From contig JBDNJM010000058.1 in assembly GCA_041687755.1 (NCBI GenBank), forward strand, positions 1-64,000: a DNA stretch of 64,000 nt, in the 5' to 3' direction. Positions 33,741 through 42,563 of the stretch are shown here, piece by piece (positions within the stretch are counted from its first letter, which is position 1; every line of letters starts with the position of its first letter). Both the position numbers and the translations under genes were made by a program. The stretch is from JBDNJM01 sp041687755 (GTDB lineage Bacteria; Planctomycetota; UBA1135; GCA-002686595). The notes below the pieces were generated by a model. The model saw only the letters and a list, made by a program, of their open reading frames with translations. It was not told the origin of the DNA and searched no databases.

Positions 33741-35015
33741 ATGAAGGTTTTGGTGGTGGGCGGCGGTGGCCGCGAACACGCTCTCGTCTGGAAAATAGCC
33801 CAGTCCGCATCCGTCGAAGAGGTGCTCTGCGCGCCGGGCAACGGCGGCACGGCCGGCCTGGCTCGGAACGTGGAGGTCGCGACCGACGACATCGAGGGCC
33901 TCGTGCGGCTTGCGAAGTCGGAGCAGGTCGGGCTGGTGGTCGTGGGACCGGAAGATCCGCTGTGCGCGGGCCTGGCCGACCGGCTCGGCGAGGCCGGCAT
34001 CCCGGTCTTCGGCCCCGGCGCATCCGGCGCCCGGCTTGAGGGCAGCAAGAGTTTCACGAAGGAGCTGCTGGATCGCCACCGGATCCCTACGGGGGGCTGG
34101 CGACGGTTCGACCGCTCGGGCGCGGCGAAGAGCCACTTAAAGTCGCTCGAGGACTGGCCGCAGGTCATCAAGGCCGACGGACTCGCGGCCGGCAAAGGCG
34201 TGTTCATCGTTCACAACGCCGCCGATGGCTGCTCCGTGGTCGACTCCCTGATGGAGGACCTCAAGCTGGGCGACGCCGGAGCTGAGATCGTGATCGAGGA
34301 GTTCCTCGAGGGGACCGAGCTGAGCGTGATGGTGATCACCGACGGTCGCACCCTGCTGATCCTCGATCCCGCCGTCGATCACAAGCAGATCTTCGACGGA
34401 GACAAGGGCCCGAACACCGGCGGGATGGGCGTTGTCGCGCCCGCGCCGGGCATCTCGAAGCGCCTGATGCGCCAAGTCGAGAGTCGCATTCTGCTGCCGA
34501 TGCTGCACGCGCTGCAGACCGACGAGATCCCGTTCCGCGGCGTGCTGTACGCCGGGCTGATGGTCGGCGAGGCCGGTCCGCGCGTCCTGGAGTTCAACTG
34601 TCGCTTTGGCGACCCCGAGACGCAGGTCGTCATGCGGCGCTTCAAGAGCGACATCGTGCCGTACCTCCGCGCGACCGCGGAAGGTCGTCTGGGCGAGCTC
34701 GATCCTCCGGATTGGGAGAGCAGGCCCTGCGTCGGTGTTGTCGGTTCGGCAGAGGGATACCCCGGCGACTACCGCCGAGGCGACGTGATCACAGGTATTC
34801 CGAGCGCGGAGGAAGACGAGGACGTCGTCGTGTTCCAGGCTGGCACGCAGCAGGAGGGCGAGCACTTGGTCAGCTCCGGCGGCCGCGTACTTGCGGTCAC
34901 GGCGCTGGGCAACGATCTTAGCGCCGCTCGCGAAGCCGCCTACGGCGCGATCGATCGGGTGTTCTGGGAGGGCAAGTACGTCCGCCGGGACATTGGCTTG
35001 CGCCGCGGGTTCTAG
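33741..35015 (+). CDS. purD: Phosphoribosylamine--glycine ligase
   Basis: The ATP-grasp enzyme that makes GAR from phosphoribosylamine and glycine in de novo purine synthesis. It has 424 residues, the family length. The N-terminal motif is MKVLVVGGGGREHALVWK. The ATP-grasp part includes GSKSFTKELL and IKADGLAAGKGVF (lysine contacts). The GARS signature is RFGDPETQVVM. ATG at 33741 starts at the canonical MKVLVVG; the longer frame would extend into tRNA-Pro. An ATG at 33711 is possible. It is followed 22 bp later by a fur-family gene on the same strand, away from purQ and purSL. Confidence 0.96.
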   Translation: MKVLVVGGGGREHALVWKIAQSASVEEVLCAPGNGGTAGLARNVEVATDDIEGLVRLAKSEQVGLVVVGPEDPLCAGLADRLGEAGIPVFGPGASGARLEGSKSFTKELLDRHRIPTGGWRRFDRSGAAKSHLKSLEDWPQVIKADGLAAGKGVFIVHNAADGCSVVDSLMEDLKLGDAGAEIVIEEFLEGTELSVMVITDGRTLLILDPAVDHKQIFDGDKGPNTGGMGVVAPAPGISKRLMRQVESRILLPMLHALQTDEIPFRGVLYAGLMVGEAGPRVLEFNCRFGDPETQVVMRRFKSDIVPYLRATAEGRLGELDPPDWESRPCVGVVGSAEGYPGDYRRGDVITGIPSAEEDEDVVVFQAGTQQEGEHLVSSGGRVLAVTALGNDLSAAREAAYGAIDRVFWEGKYVRRDIGLRRGF

Positions 35016-35037
35016 TCGGCAGCTGCCGCCCTTTCTG

Positions 35038-35649
35038 ATGAAGACCGCCACTATCCGCAATAAATTCGAAGGCTTCCTGCGCGAGCAGGGCCTGCGCTTC
35101 ACCGTCCAGCGCCAGCGGATCTTCGATCGGGCCTTCGAGACCCACGAGCACTTCTCGGCCGAGACCTTGTTCGCGTGGCTCGGCCAGGAAGAGGGCGCCA
35201 AGGTCAGCCGCGCGACGGTCTACCGCACGCTCGCGCTGCTGGTTGAGGGCGGGTTCCTGGACTCGCTCGACACGGGCCGCGGCGAGCTGATGTACGAGCA
35301 CATCGTGGGGCACGAGCACCACGACCACCTAGTCTGCGTCTCCTGCGGTCGGATCGACGAGTTCCAGGACGCGCGCATCGAGCGGCTGCAGGAAGAGAAC
35401 GCGCGGGCGAAGGGCTTCGTCATGGTCGAGCACGACCTGCGGCTGTTCGGGTACTGCAAGACCTGCGTAGGAAGTGGCCTGTGCCCGTTGGTCCCCGGAG
35501 GCCGCGGGGAGCCGCCGCGCATTCCGGACAGCGAGCTGGGGAAGCCTCGCAAGTTGGGCTCCCGCGTGCTCGGAAGGGGCGGACGCTCGGAAGAGGGGGC
35601 GGCCGACCAGGCTGCCTCCGAGGGCGGGCCGAGGAAGTCCGGAGCCTGA
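35038..35649 (+). CDS. Fur-family transcriptional regulator with a C-terminal extension
   Basis: A metal- or peroxide-responsive repressor. Residues 1-90 are a winged helix (FTVQRQRIFDRAF, then SRATVYRTLALLVEGGFL). The metal-sensing region contains HIVGHEHHDHLVCVSCGRID, a His-rich site plus CVSC, and a second CKTC, so a structural zinc site is expected. Fur, Zur and PerR cannot be told apart from this alone. About 55 C-terminal residues (from CPLVPGGRGEPP) are Gly/Arg/Ser-rich and probably disordered, beyond the usual length of about 150. ATG at 35038. It follows purD by 22 bp, an unusual pairing. Confidence 0.92.
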   Translation: MKTATIRNKFEGFLREQGLRFTVQRQRIFDRAFETHEHFSAETLFAWLGQEEGAKVSRATVYRTLALLVEGGFLDSLDTGRGELMYEHIVGHEHHDHLVCVSCGRIDEFQDARIERLQEENARAKGFVMVEHDLRLFGYCKTCVGSGLCPLVPGGRGEPPRIPDSELGKPRKLGSRVLGRGGRSEEGAADQAASEGGPRKSGA

Positions 35650-35689
35650 GCCGCGCGACCGAACCGAGACCGTCCGACTTGGTCGACCC

Positions 35690-35808
35690 CTCACAGAGCG
35701 TGAATCATTGCGCCTGGCGCAATCCGTCCATGCTCTCTGTGCTCAAGCGCCTCCAGGCGATGGGCCAAAAAGCACCTGAGAAGCACTCGGCCGGGCAAAG
35801 CCATCGTT
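35690..35808 (-). repeat. Dispersed stem-loop element, copy B
   Basis: A 119-bp copy on the minus strand between convergent genes (fur and a lipoprotein). It matches copy A end to end. The left hairpin is CGCC-TGGA-GGCG and the right hairpin is ATTGCGC-CAG-GCGCAAT (35707-35723). Confidence 0.9.
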
Positions 35809-35818
35809 TGACAGCCTC

Positions 35819-36259
35819 TCAGTTGCGCAGTTCGAGCTGGGCTAGGACCGTTTGAAGCACGCGCTCACCGACCCGGCTGTCCGCGAAACCGTAGCGCGTC
35901 GCACGGGCCTTGATCGTCGTGCGATTGAGGTCCCAGGCGAGCACTTCGAGCTCAACCCTGGCGCCGTCCACGCGCCCGGTGAGCGTGCGCGGGAATGCGT
36001 TCATCTCAAGCGGCTCGCTCGACATGATCCCGAACACGTCCTGGGCGACGAACCAGACCTCTTCGACGTCCAGGCGCACCTGTGCGGAGTGGACCTCGAC
36101 GCCCTCGGAGCCCCGGTAGCCGGCGGCTTCGAGGGCAGCAGCGCAGCCCGTCATCGCCGGCAGCGGCAGCAGGGCGACCAGAGCCAGCAGCGTCCGCGCG
36201 CCGGTGGAATGGCGCTCCGTGGCGGGAGTCGTGTCGAATGAGGATCGAGTGTGGGTCAT
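35819..36259 (-). CDS. Small lipoprotein of unknown function (DUF3568-like)
   Basis: A 146-residue protein from ATG 36259. After a positively charged, Thr/Ser-rich start, a hydrophobic segment LLALVALLPLPAMTGC ends in a lipobox at Cys39. The mature part has three strand-helix blocks (GVEVHSAQVRLDVEEVWFVA, ARVELEVLAWDLNRTTIKAR) with the look of DUF3568-type periplasmic lipoproteins. It follows purQ by 31 bp on the same strand, but no purine link is known. Confidence 0.65.
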   Translation of the reverse strand: MTHTRSSFDTTPATERHSTGARTLLALVALLPLPAMTGCAAALEAAGYRGSEGVEVHSAQVRLDVEEVWFVAQDVFGIMSSEPLEMNAFPRTLTGRVDGARVELEVLAWDLNRTTIKARATRYGFADSRVGERVLQTVLAQLELRN

Positions 36260-36290
36260 GGTGGCCGTGGGCGAGAACGCCTGCAGCATG

Positions 36291-37076
36291 TCAGGCGCGG
36301 GCCGCCGCTGCCACCAAACCCCGGAACAGGGCCAGGCCCTCGCCCTCGTCCCGGGAGGGCAGCCGCGTCCAGCGCGGGTGATGCCAGGGGGTGACGTTGC
36401 GTTCGGGGTGCGGCATCAGTCCGAGCACCCGACCCGTGGCGTCGCACAGGCCGGCGATCGCGCCGACCGAGCCGTTGGGCAGCTCGGGGTACTCGGGCGC
36501 CGAACCGTCCGCGCTGGTGTAGCGCAGGGCGATCTGCCCGCGCTCCTCAAGGGCCTGGACGGTCTCGGGGGTGGCGACGAGCTTGCCCTCGGCGTGGGCG
36601 ACAGGGCAGGGCCAGACCGTGCCGGGCTCGATCCAGCTGGCGGCGCTGTTCTGATTCTCCAGTGTGACCCAGCGGCACTCGTAGCGGTCGGATTCGTTGT
36701 CGGTCAGCGCGACCTGGCGTTCAGAAGCCGGCACGTGCAGGCCTTCGAGCAGGCCTAGCTCCACCAGGACCTGGAAGCCGTTGCAGATGCCCAGCACGTA
36801 GCCGCCGCCATCGATAAAGGCCGCAAGTTGCGCTTGGAGAGCGTGCCGCAGCCGCTGCCCGAAGATCCGACCGGCCGCGACGTCGTCGCCGTAGCTGAAG
36901 CCGCCGGGGACGACGAGGATTTGGGCCGTCTCGAGCAGGCCGGGCTTCTCGATCAGGCGGTTGAGGTGCACGACCTCGGTCGTGGCGCCGGCGGCTTCGA
37001 GGGCGAACGCGGTCTCGTCCTCGCAGTTGGTGCCGAGGGTGCGCAGGATCAGAGCCTTGGGAGCTTGGGAAGGCAT
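36291..37076 (-). CDS. purQ: Phosphoribosylformylglycinamidine synthase, glutaminase subunit
   Basis: The class I glutamine amidotransferase that supplies ammonia to the FGAM synthase encoded upstream. 261 residues. The catalytic Cys is in GICNGFQ near residue 97. The oxyanion strand is VVPGGFSYGDD, and the His/Glu pair lies in LGLMPHPERN near the C-terminus. VAHAEGK is family-specific. It lies 30 bp after purSL, so the complex is made from one transcript. Confidence 0.96.
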   Translation of the reverse strand: MPSQAPKALILRTLGTNCEDETAFALEAAGATTEVVHLNRLIEKPGLLETAQILVVPGGFSYGDDVAAGRIFGQRLRHALQAQLAAFIDGGGYVLGICNGFQVLVELGLLEGLHVPASERQVALTDNESDRYECRWVTLENQNSAASWIEPGTVWPCPVAHAEGKLVATPETVQALEERGQIALRYTSADGSAPEYPELPNGSVGAIAGLCDATGRVLGLMPHPERNVTPWHHPRWTRLPSRDEGEGLALFRGLVAAAARA

Positions 37077-37106
37077 AGGTAGGGGGGCGTCGCTATCTGC
37101 GGCGGA

Positions 37107-40076
37107 TCAGCTTTGGAAACCGGACTGGTGGGATCGCCGGAGGTCGGCGAGGGGCACCGCGCAGGGCGAGCCGCCGGGCAGGTTGAGCCGCAGCTCTTGA
37201 GCTTCGATCACGCTGCCGAGGCGCGTGACCGGATGCCCGTCGAGGTGTTGCTCGAACGCGCTGCAGGCGTGCGGTTCGACCTCGACGAGGAAGCGTGTGC
37301 AGGACTCGGAGAACAGCGCCACCGAGGCCGGGTCGTAGCCGCTGGGCAGTTCGCCCAGCGGGAGTTTCGTGAGGTCCAGCTCGAGGCCGAGGTCGCCCCC
37401 AAAGGCCATCTCCGCGGCGGCCACGCCGAGCCCGCCCTCGCTGAGGTCGTGGCAGGCGCGCAGCTTGCCCGCAGCGGCCGCGGCGTGCAGGGCGCGCAGC
37501 AGGGCCGGCGCCGTTTCGAGATCGGGACGCGGGACGGTGCCCCCGTCGAGCCCGAGCTCCTGCAGCCAGTGGGAGCCGCCGAGTTCGGGGTGCGTTGCGC
37601 CGACCTGGTAGATCACGTTGCCGGCCTGCTTGGCGTCCATGCTGACCGCCCGGGCCACGTCCGGGACCTGGGCCATGCACGAGATCAGCAGCGTGTGCGG
37701 GATGCTGTGGACCTGATCGCCAACGCGGTACTCGTTGTTGAGCGAGTCCTTGCCGCTGATGAACGGCGTGCGATAGGCCAGCGCTCCGTCCTGACAGGCC
37801 TCGGCAGCCAGCACGAGCGCGCCGAGCATCTCCGGGCGGTCGCAGTTGCCCCAGCTGAAGTTGTCGAGGATCGCGGCCTGGTCGGGGTCGGCGCCCACGG
37901 CCACCGCGTTGCGCAGGGCCTCGTCGATGCCCGCGAGGGCCATCGCGTAGGGGTCGAGCCGGCCGTAGAGCGGATTGGCACCGCACGTGATGCTGAGGCC
38001 GCGGCGCGAGTGGCGCAGGGGCTGCACGATCGCCCCGTCGCCGGGCGCGTCCGAGCGCTCGCCAACGAGCGGCTTTAGCACCGAGCCGCCCTGCACCTCG
38101 TGGTCGTACTGGCGGATGATCCACTCGCGGCTGGCCACGTTGGGCGCACCGAGCAAGGCCACGATGGCTTTACTGGGGTCGGCGGCCGCGGGGCAGCCCG
38201 GGTCGGGCAGCTCGGGCGGCGTCCAGCGCGCATGCCGCGTGGGCCGCGGAGTGCCGTCGTGCAGGAACTCGAGATCCATGTCCCCGACGGTCTCCTCGCC
38301 GTCCTTGAGCACCAGCCGGCCGCTGTCGTTGAAGCGCCCAATCTCAACCGCCTCCACGTCTTCGGCCGCGCACAGCTCGAGCAGCGCCTCCAACTTGTCG
38401 GGCGGCACGCTGAGCACCATGCGCTCCTGGGCCTCGCTGATCCACACCTCGTGGCTCGTGAGTCCGGGGTACTTCAGCGGTACGCGCTCGAGCCACACTT
38501 CAGCGCCGGTGCCCTCGGCCATTTCGCCCACCGCCGAGCTGAACCCGCCGGCCCCGCAGTCGGTGACGCCGCGGTACAGGCCGGCGTCGCGCGCAGCGAG
38601 CAGCACGTCCAAGACGCCCTTCTCCGTGATCGGATCGCCGATTTGAACGGCGTGGCTGGACTCGGTCTCCGAGTGTTCGGACAGCTCGATCGAGGAGAAC
38701 GTGGCTCCGTGGATGCCGTCTCGGCCGGTCCGCCCGCCGAGTGCCACGATGCTGTCGCCGGGGCGCACTTCCTTCTGGGCCATCGACGCAGGAATCAGGC
38801 CGACCGTGCCCGCGTAGACCAGCGGGTTACCGACGTAACCTTTGTCAAACCAAACACCGCCGGAGACGGTGGGGATGCCCATGCGATTGCCGTAGTCGCG
38901 CACGCCGGCAACGACGCCGCGCAGCACGCGACGCGGGTGCAGGCTGCCCTTCGGCACGTCGTCGGCGGCGAGGTCGGTGGGCCCTACGAAGAAGGCGTTG
39001 GTGTTGGCGATCGGCTTGGCGCCCAGGCCTGCACCGAGAATGTCGCGGATCACCCCGCCGATGCCCGTGCCCGCACCGCCGTAAGGGTCGATGGCGCTGG
39101 GGTGGTTGTGGGTCTCGACCTTGAAGCAGACGGCCCACTCGCCCTCGAAGTGCACGATGCCGGCGTTGTCGACGAACACGCTGAGGCAAAAGTCGCGATC
39201 CAGCTCGTGCGTAGCGGCGGCAATCGTGGACTTAAGCAGGTTGTCGATCGTGTACTTCGAACCGTCCGGGCGCTCGACCTCGATGATCCCGCACAGGGTC
39301 TTGTGCTTGCAGTGCTCGCTCCAGGTCTGGGCAACGGTTTCGAGCTCCGCGGCGAGCGGCTCCCGGCCGAGCGCGGCATAGTGCGCTTGCACGGCACGCA
39401 TCTCGATTAGCGTCAGGCTGAGCTGGCCGGTGCGGCTCAACTCCAGCAGCTCCGCGTCGCCGAGCTCGAGCAGCGGTACGACGACCGGGCCGCGCTGGGC
39501 CTCGCCCCCGGGCTGCTCGTATCCGAGGCTCTCCTCGTCGAAGTGCAGCTCCTCGATCGTCTCGTTGGCGAGCAGGCGCTGGCCGAGCTGGCGCAGGTCG
39601 CCGTCGGTCAGGTCGCCGCTCAACTCATGGGCGCGGAAGCTCTGCACGCGACCGATCTGGTCCTGATCCGCGCGGCCCGTGCGGTGCAGGAGCCGGCCGA
39701 GCGAGCGCGCCACGGGATCCATGACGCCCGGCATGACGGCGGCCAGAACCCGTCGCACGCCGCCGGGGACTTCGGGCGCGTCGCCGGGAGCGGTGAGGCG
39801 CGCCCGGTCCACGACCGGATCGCACAGCACGTTCGAGACGATCTCGTCCACGGCCGCGCGGGACAGCTCCGGCGGGAGCAGGAAGCCGCGGCCGAAGCGG
39901 ACGCCCTCGAGGCGCCCCTCCAGCTGCAGCTCGGCGGCGAGCCCTTCAATCGCCCGACCGCGGGGGTCCGCCTGCCCGGGGGCCCGGAAGACTTCGATGC
40001 GCCAGGCCCGAGGGAGGGCCATCGGGGCTGCGGAGACCGCGGCGGACGCTTCGGCGTCGCTTCGTGAGCTGACCAT
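37107..40076 (-). CDS. purL: Phosphoribosylformylglycinamidine synthase, PurS-PurL fusion
   Basis: A 989-residue protein. The first about 95 residues read as a PurS subunit (WRIEVFRAPGQADPRGRAIE, then GRGFLLPPELSRAAVDEIVS). A short linker leads to the synthetase core. HNHPSAIDPYGGAGTGIGGV is the ATP/FGAR signature; QTWSEHCKHKT, DCGAGGFSSAVGEMA and ACHDLSEGGLGVAA are the AIRS-like halves. Small-type PurL normally needs separate PurS and PurQ; here PurS is fused, while purQ is the next gene. ATG at 40076 is preferred; ATG at 40022 begins MALPRAW. No separate purS is visible. Confidence 0.95.
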   Translation of the reverse strand: MVSSRSDAEASAAVSAAPMALPRAWRIEVFRAPGQADPRGRAIEGLAAELQLEGRLEGVRFGRGFLLPPELSRAAVDEIVSNVLCDPVVDRARLTAPGDAPEVPGGVRRVLAAVMPGVMDPVARSLGRLLHRTGRADQDQIGRVQSFRAHELSGDLTDGDLRQLGQRLLANETIEELHFDEESLGYEQPGGEAQRGPVVVPLLELGDAELLELSRTGQLSLTLIEMRAVQAHYAALGREPLAAELETVAQTWSEHCKHKTLCGIIEVERPDGSKYTIDNLLKSTIAAATHELDRDFCLSVFVDNAGIVHFEGEWAVCFKVETHNHPSAIDPYGGAGTGIGGVIRDILGAGLGAKPIANTNAFFVGPTDLAADDVPKGSLHPRRVLRGVVAGVRDYGNRMGIPTVSGGVWFDKGYVGNPLVYAGTVGLIPASMAQKEVRPGDSIVALGGRTGRDGIHGATFSSIELSEHSETESSHAVQIGDPITEKGVLDVLLAARDAGLYRGVTDCGAGGFSSAVGEMAEGTGAEVWLERVPLKYPGLTSHEVWISEAQERMVLSVPPDKLEALLELCAAEDVEAVEIGRFNDSGRLVLKDGEETVGDMDLEFLHDGTPRPTRHARWTPPELPDPGCPAAADPSKAIVALLGAPNVASREWIIRQYDHEVQGGSVLKPLVGERSDAPGDGAIVQPLRHSRRGLSITCGANPLYGRLDPYAMALAGIDEALRNAVAVGADPDQAAILDNFSWGNCDRPEMLGALVLAAEACQDGALAYRTPFISGKDSLNNEYRVGDQVHSIPHTLLISCMAQVPDVARAVSMDAKQAGNVIYQVGATHPELGGSHWLQELGLDGGTVPRPDLETAPALLRALHAAAAAGKLRACHDLSEGGLGVAAAEMAFGGDLGLELDLTKLPLGELPSGYDPASVALFSESCTRFLVEVEPHACSAFEQHLDGHPVTRLGSVIEAQELRLNLPGGSPCAVPLADLRRSHQSGFQS

Positions 40077-40372
40077 GGCGGAGGACCGGCAGCGGGGGCT
40101 GCGGGTGGGCCGGTGGGGGTGGCTGCGGGAGGCGGAGGCCTGGTGTGGCCACCGCCTGCGGAGGTCGCTGGGAAGGGCCGCGCCGGGGCGCAGCCAGGGG
40201 GCCCGCTGGAGGAGGGCTGCCCGACGGGTCGAGCGGCCCCGGCGGGTGCCCCACTTTAACGGTAGGGAGGCCCATCACCCACGGTGGAGACAGCGGTTCT
40301 GGGGGGGCAGTCCAGAGGTCCGCCCGGGACGGATGCGTGAGCCCCCGCCGAAGAGTGTTTATGCTGGGAGGC

Positions 40373-41374
40373 ATGAGCAAGAAGTCCAAGGCCGAGGGCA
40401 AGTCCAAAGACATCCCGTTCGAGCGGGAGATCCAGGAGCTTGAGCGGCGCATCACGGAGCTGCGCGAGCTCAAGGACACGACCAGTTTCGACGTCTCAGG
40501 CGAGATCGCCTCGCTTGAGCAGCGCCTCGAGGAGGCGCTGTCGAGCGCCTACGAGAACCTGAGCCCGTGGGAGCGGGTCGGCGTCGCGCGTCACCCCGAG
40601 CGCCCCGTCACCAGTGACTACATCGAGCTGGGGCTGGACCACTTCGTCGAGCTGCACGGCGACCGCACGTTCGGGGACGACCGGGCGATGGTCACAGGAC
40701 TCGCGACGATGGGGCACCGCCGCTTCGTGCTGGTCGGCCACCGCAAGGGCAAAACGGTCAAGGACCGGCTGGCCTGCAACTTCGGCTGCGCGCACCCCGA
40801 GGGCTACCGCAAGGCCTGGCGCAAGATGAAGCTGGCGGAGAAACTTGGCCTGCCGCTGGTCTGTCTCGTGAACACGCCCGGCGCCTACCCGGGCATCGGG
40901 GCCGAAGAGCGCGGCCAGGCCATGGCGATCGCGGAGAACATCCTCGGGATGTTCGGGCTCAAGGTCCCGATCATCGTGCTCATCATCGGCGAGGGCGGCT
41001 CGGGCGGTGCCCTGGGCATCGGCATCGGGGACCGCGTTCTCATGATGGAGCACGCCTACTATTCGGTGATCAGCCCCGAAGGCTGCGCGGCCATCCTCTG
41101 GAAGGACGGCGAGCGCTCCCCTGAGGCGGCCGCGGCGCTCAAGCTGACCTCCAAGGATCTGATCAAACTCGAGATCATCGACGAGGTCGTCCCGGAGCCG
41201 CTCGGGGGCGCCCACCGCGATCCCGCCGGCACCGTCCAGAACGTCCGCGAGCTTCTGCTCGACAAGCTGGACGAGCTCGACGCGATTCCGATCGACGCAC
41301 TGGTAGCCCAGCGCCGGGAGAAGTTCCGGCGCATGGCGGCGATCGAAGGGCGCTTCCCGGTCCTGGCGAGCTAG
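40373..41374 (+). CDS. accA: Acetyl-CoA carboxylase carboxyltransferase subunit alpha
   Basis: A 333-residue crotonase-fold subunit that with AccD transfers CO2 from carboxybiotin to acetyl-CoA. After a basic start (MSKKSKAEGKSK), the AccA N-terminal helix pair (IQELERRITELRELKD) precedes the core. Core motifs are HRKGKTVKDRLACNFGCAHP, CLVNTPGAYPGIGAEERGQA, GEGGSGGALGIG and ISPEGCAAILWKD. The 296-bp region before it carries no gene. ATG at 40373 follows GGGAGG at only one base; ATG at 40361 is an alternative. accD is not in the window. Confidence 0.95.
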   Translation: MSKKSKAEGKSKDIPFEREIQELERRITELRELKDTTSFDVSGEIASLEQRLEEALSSAYENLSPWERVGVARHPERPVTSDYIELGLDHFVELHGDRTFGDDRAMVTGLATMGHRRFVLVGHRKGKTVKDRLACNFGCAHPEGYRKAWRKMKLAEKLGLPLVCLVNTPGAYPGIGAEERGQAMAIAENILGMFGLKVPIIVLIIGEGGSGGALGIGIGDRVLMMEHAYYSVISPEGCAAILWKDGERSPEAAAALKLTSKDLIKLEIIDEVVPEPLGGAHRDPAGTVQNVRELLLDKLDELDAIPIDALVAQRREKFRRMAAIEGRFPVLAS

Positions 41375-41774
41375 CGTCCGGGCCAGGTCGCGCGGGGCTG
41401 CCCGGGCTGCCGGGCCCCGGGAGCCGGGCCCCGAGTGGTGCCGCGGGACCGACCGTCCTGTAGGCGGCGGTAGCGGCGGTGGCTGGGGCCAAAGCGGCCT
41501 CTGGAGCTCGGGGAGCCCGGCTCAGCCCCTAAGGGGGTGCTTGGGGAAGCCTGGAGGCGGGTGGCCCCCTGCTGAAACCCCGAGAGCGGCGCCAACACTG
41601 CCGCGCACCCGCCGTAGCTCCTGCAGGTCTATGATAAAGCCCATTCGCGTGAAGCCCGGACTTGAAGGACACAGTGGCATGGGCCCCTGTGGAGCCAAGA
41701 CCGCAGCCGAGCCGTTCGCTGGCCGGCCGTCCGGTCGAGCCACCCGCGCCGCGCGCGCCCCCTCGGTTCCTGCC
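41375..41774. other. Intergenic region before the ECF sigma gene
   Basis: The 400 bp are very GC-rich, with repeated GCCGGGCCCC blocks at about 41409-41434 that can form hairpins past accA. A TATGAT at 41630-41635 is a possible -10 without a recognisable -35. The sigma open frame extends upstream through part of this region. Confidence 0.4.
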
Positions 41775-42563
41775 ATGTCCGCCTTCCAAGCCCATCCCGA
41801 GGAGCCCGAAACCGGCCTCCGCTCCGGCACGACCGGTCAGATCGGCGGCCTAGGGAGCAGTGCCTTGGGCCCCGACTCGAGCGATCACGAACTCGTGCGC
41901 GCCGCCCAAGGAGGCGAAGAGCTGGCCTTCCAGCTGCTGGTGGAGCGGCACCAGGGCCGGGCCTTTCGCGTCGCTCGTCAGATGGTCCCCGGCCGCGATG
42001 ACGCGCTGGACCTCGCGCAGGAGGCGTTCCTGCGGGTCTTCAAGAGCCTGCACCGGTTCGACTTCAACCACGAGTTCACGACCTGGCTGTACCGGATCGT
42101 CTCGAACCTTTCGATCGATCATCTGCGCCGCCGCCGTCCCATCGTCGGCGGTGGTGGACTCGACGACGAGGAAGCCCAGGTGCCGGAGGTCGTCGACGAA
42201 CGCGTTGCCGCGCCCTTCGAGCGCATGGAGGTCGCCGAGACGGGCCAGCGGGTGCGCGACTGCATCGAGAGCCTCGCCCCGCACTTTCGGGCCGTGCTCG
42301 CCCTGCGCGAGCTCGAGGGCCTGCCCTGCACCGAGATCGCACGCATCGTGGGCGCGACCCACGTGACCGTGCGCTGGCGCCTCCACCGGGCGCGCAAGCT
42401 GTTCCAGGAAGAGTGGGAGCGGCGCGACCGGCAAGTGGACCTCGGCGGGGACACCTGCCCGCCCGATTCGACACGCCCCCTCTCGGCCCGAGAGACCCAG
42501 ACCGATCCCCAGAGCCCAGACGACGCCGGCGACCCGCGCGCCGCGTCCGGAGGCGACCGCTGA
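41775..42563 (+). CDS. ECF-type RNA polymerase sigma factor
   Basis: A 262-residue sigma-70-family regulator. Region 2 covers about residues 35-125 (HELVRAAQGGEELAFQLLVE, then DDALDLAQEAFLRVFKSLHR and FTTWLYRIVSNLSIDHLRRR). Region 4 covers about 155-215 (LAPHFRAVLALRELEGLPCT, then EIARIVGATHVTVRWRLHRA). A Pro/Asp-rich tail follows. It is coupled (TGATG) to a zinc-finger anti-sigma gene, so activity is likely controlled by release from that membrane protein. The start is uncertain: ATG at 41775 is chosen, with 41679 and 41631 in frame upstream. Confidence 0.92.
   Translation: MSAFQAHPEEPETGLRSGTTGQIGGLGSSALGPDSSDHELVRAAQGGEELAFQLLVERHQGRAFRVARQMVPGRDDALDLAQEAFLRVFKSLHRFDFNHEFTTWLYRIVSNLSIDHLRRRRPIVGGGGLDDEEAQVPEVVDERVAAPFERMEVAETGQRVRDCIESLAPHFRAVLALRELEGLPCTEIARIVGATHVTVRWRLHRARKLFQEEWERRDRQVDLGGDTCPPDSTRPLSARETQTDPQSPDDAGDPRAASGGDR

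Noticed and set aside
36291..40372. Purine riboswitch or PurR box upstream of purSL
   Set aside because: No conserved purine-riboswitch core or PurBox-like sequence was seen in the 296-bp gap to accA.
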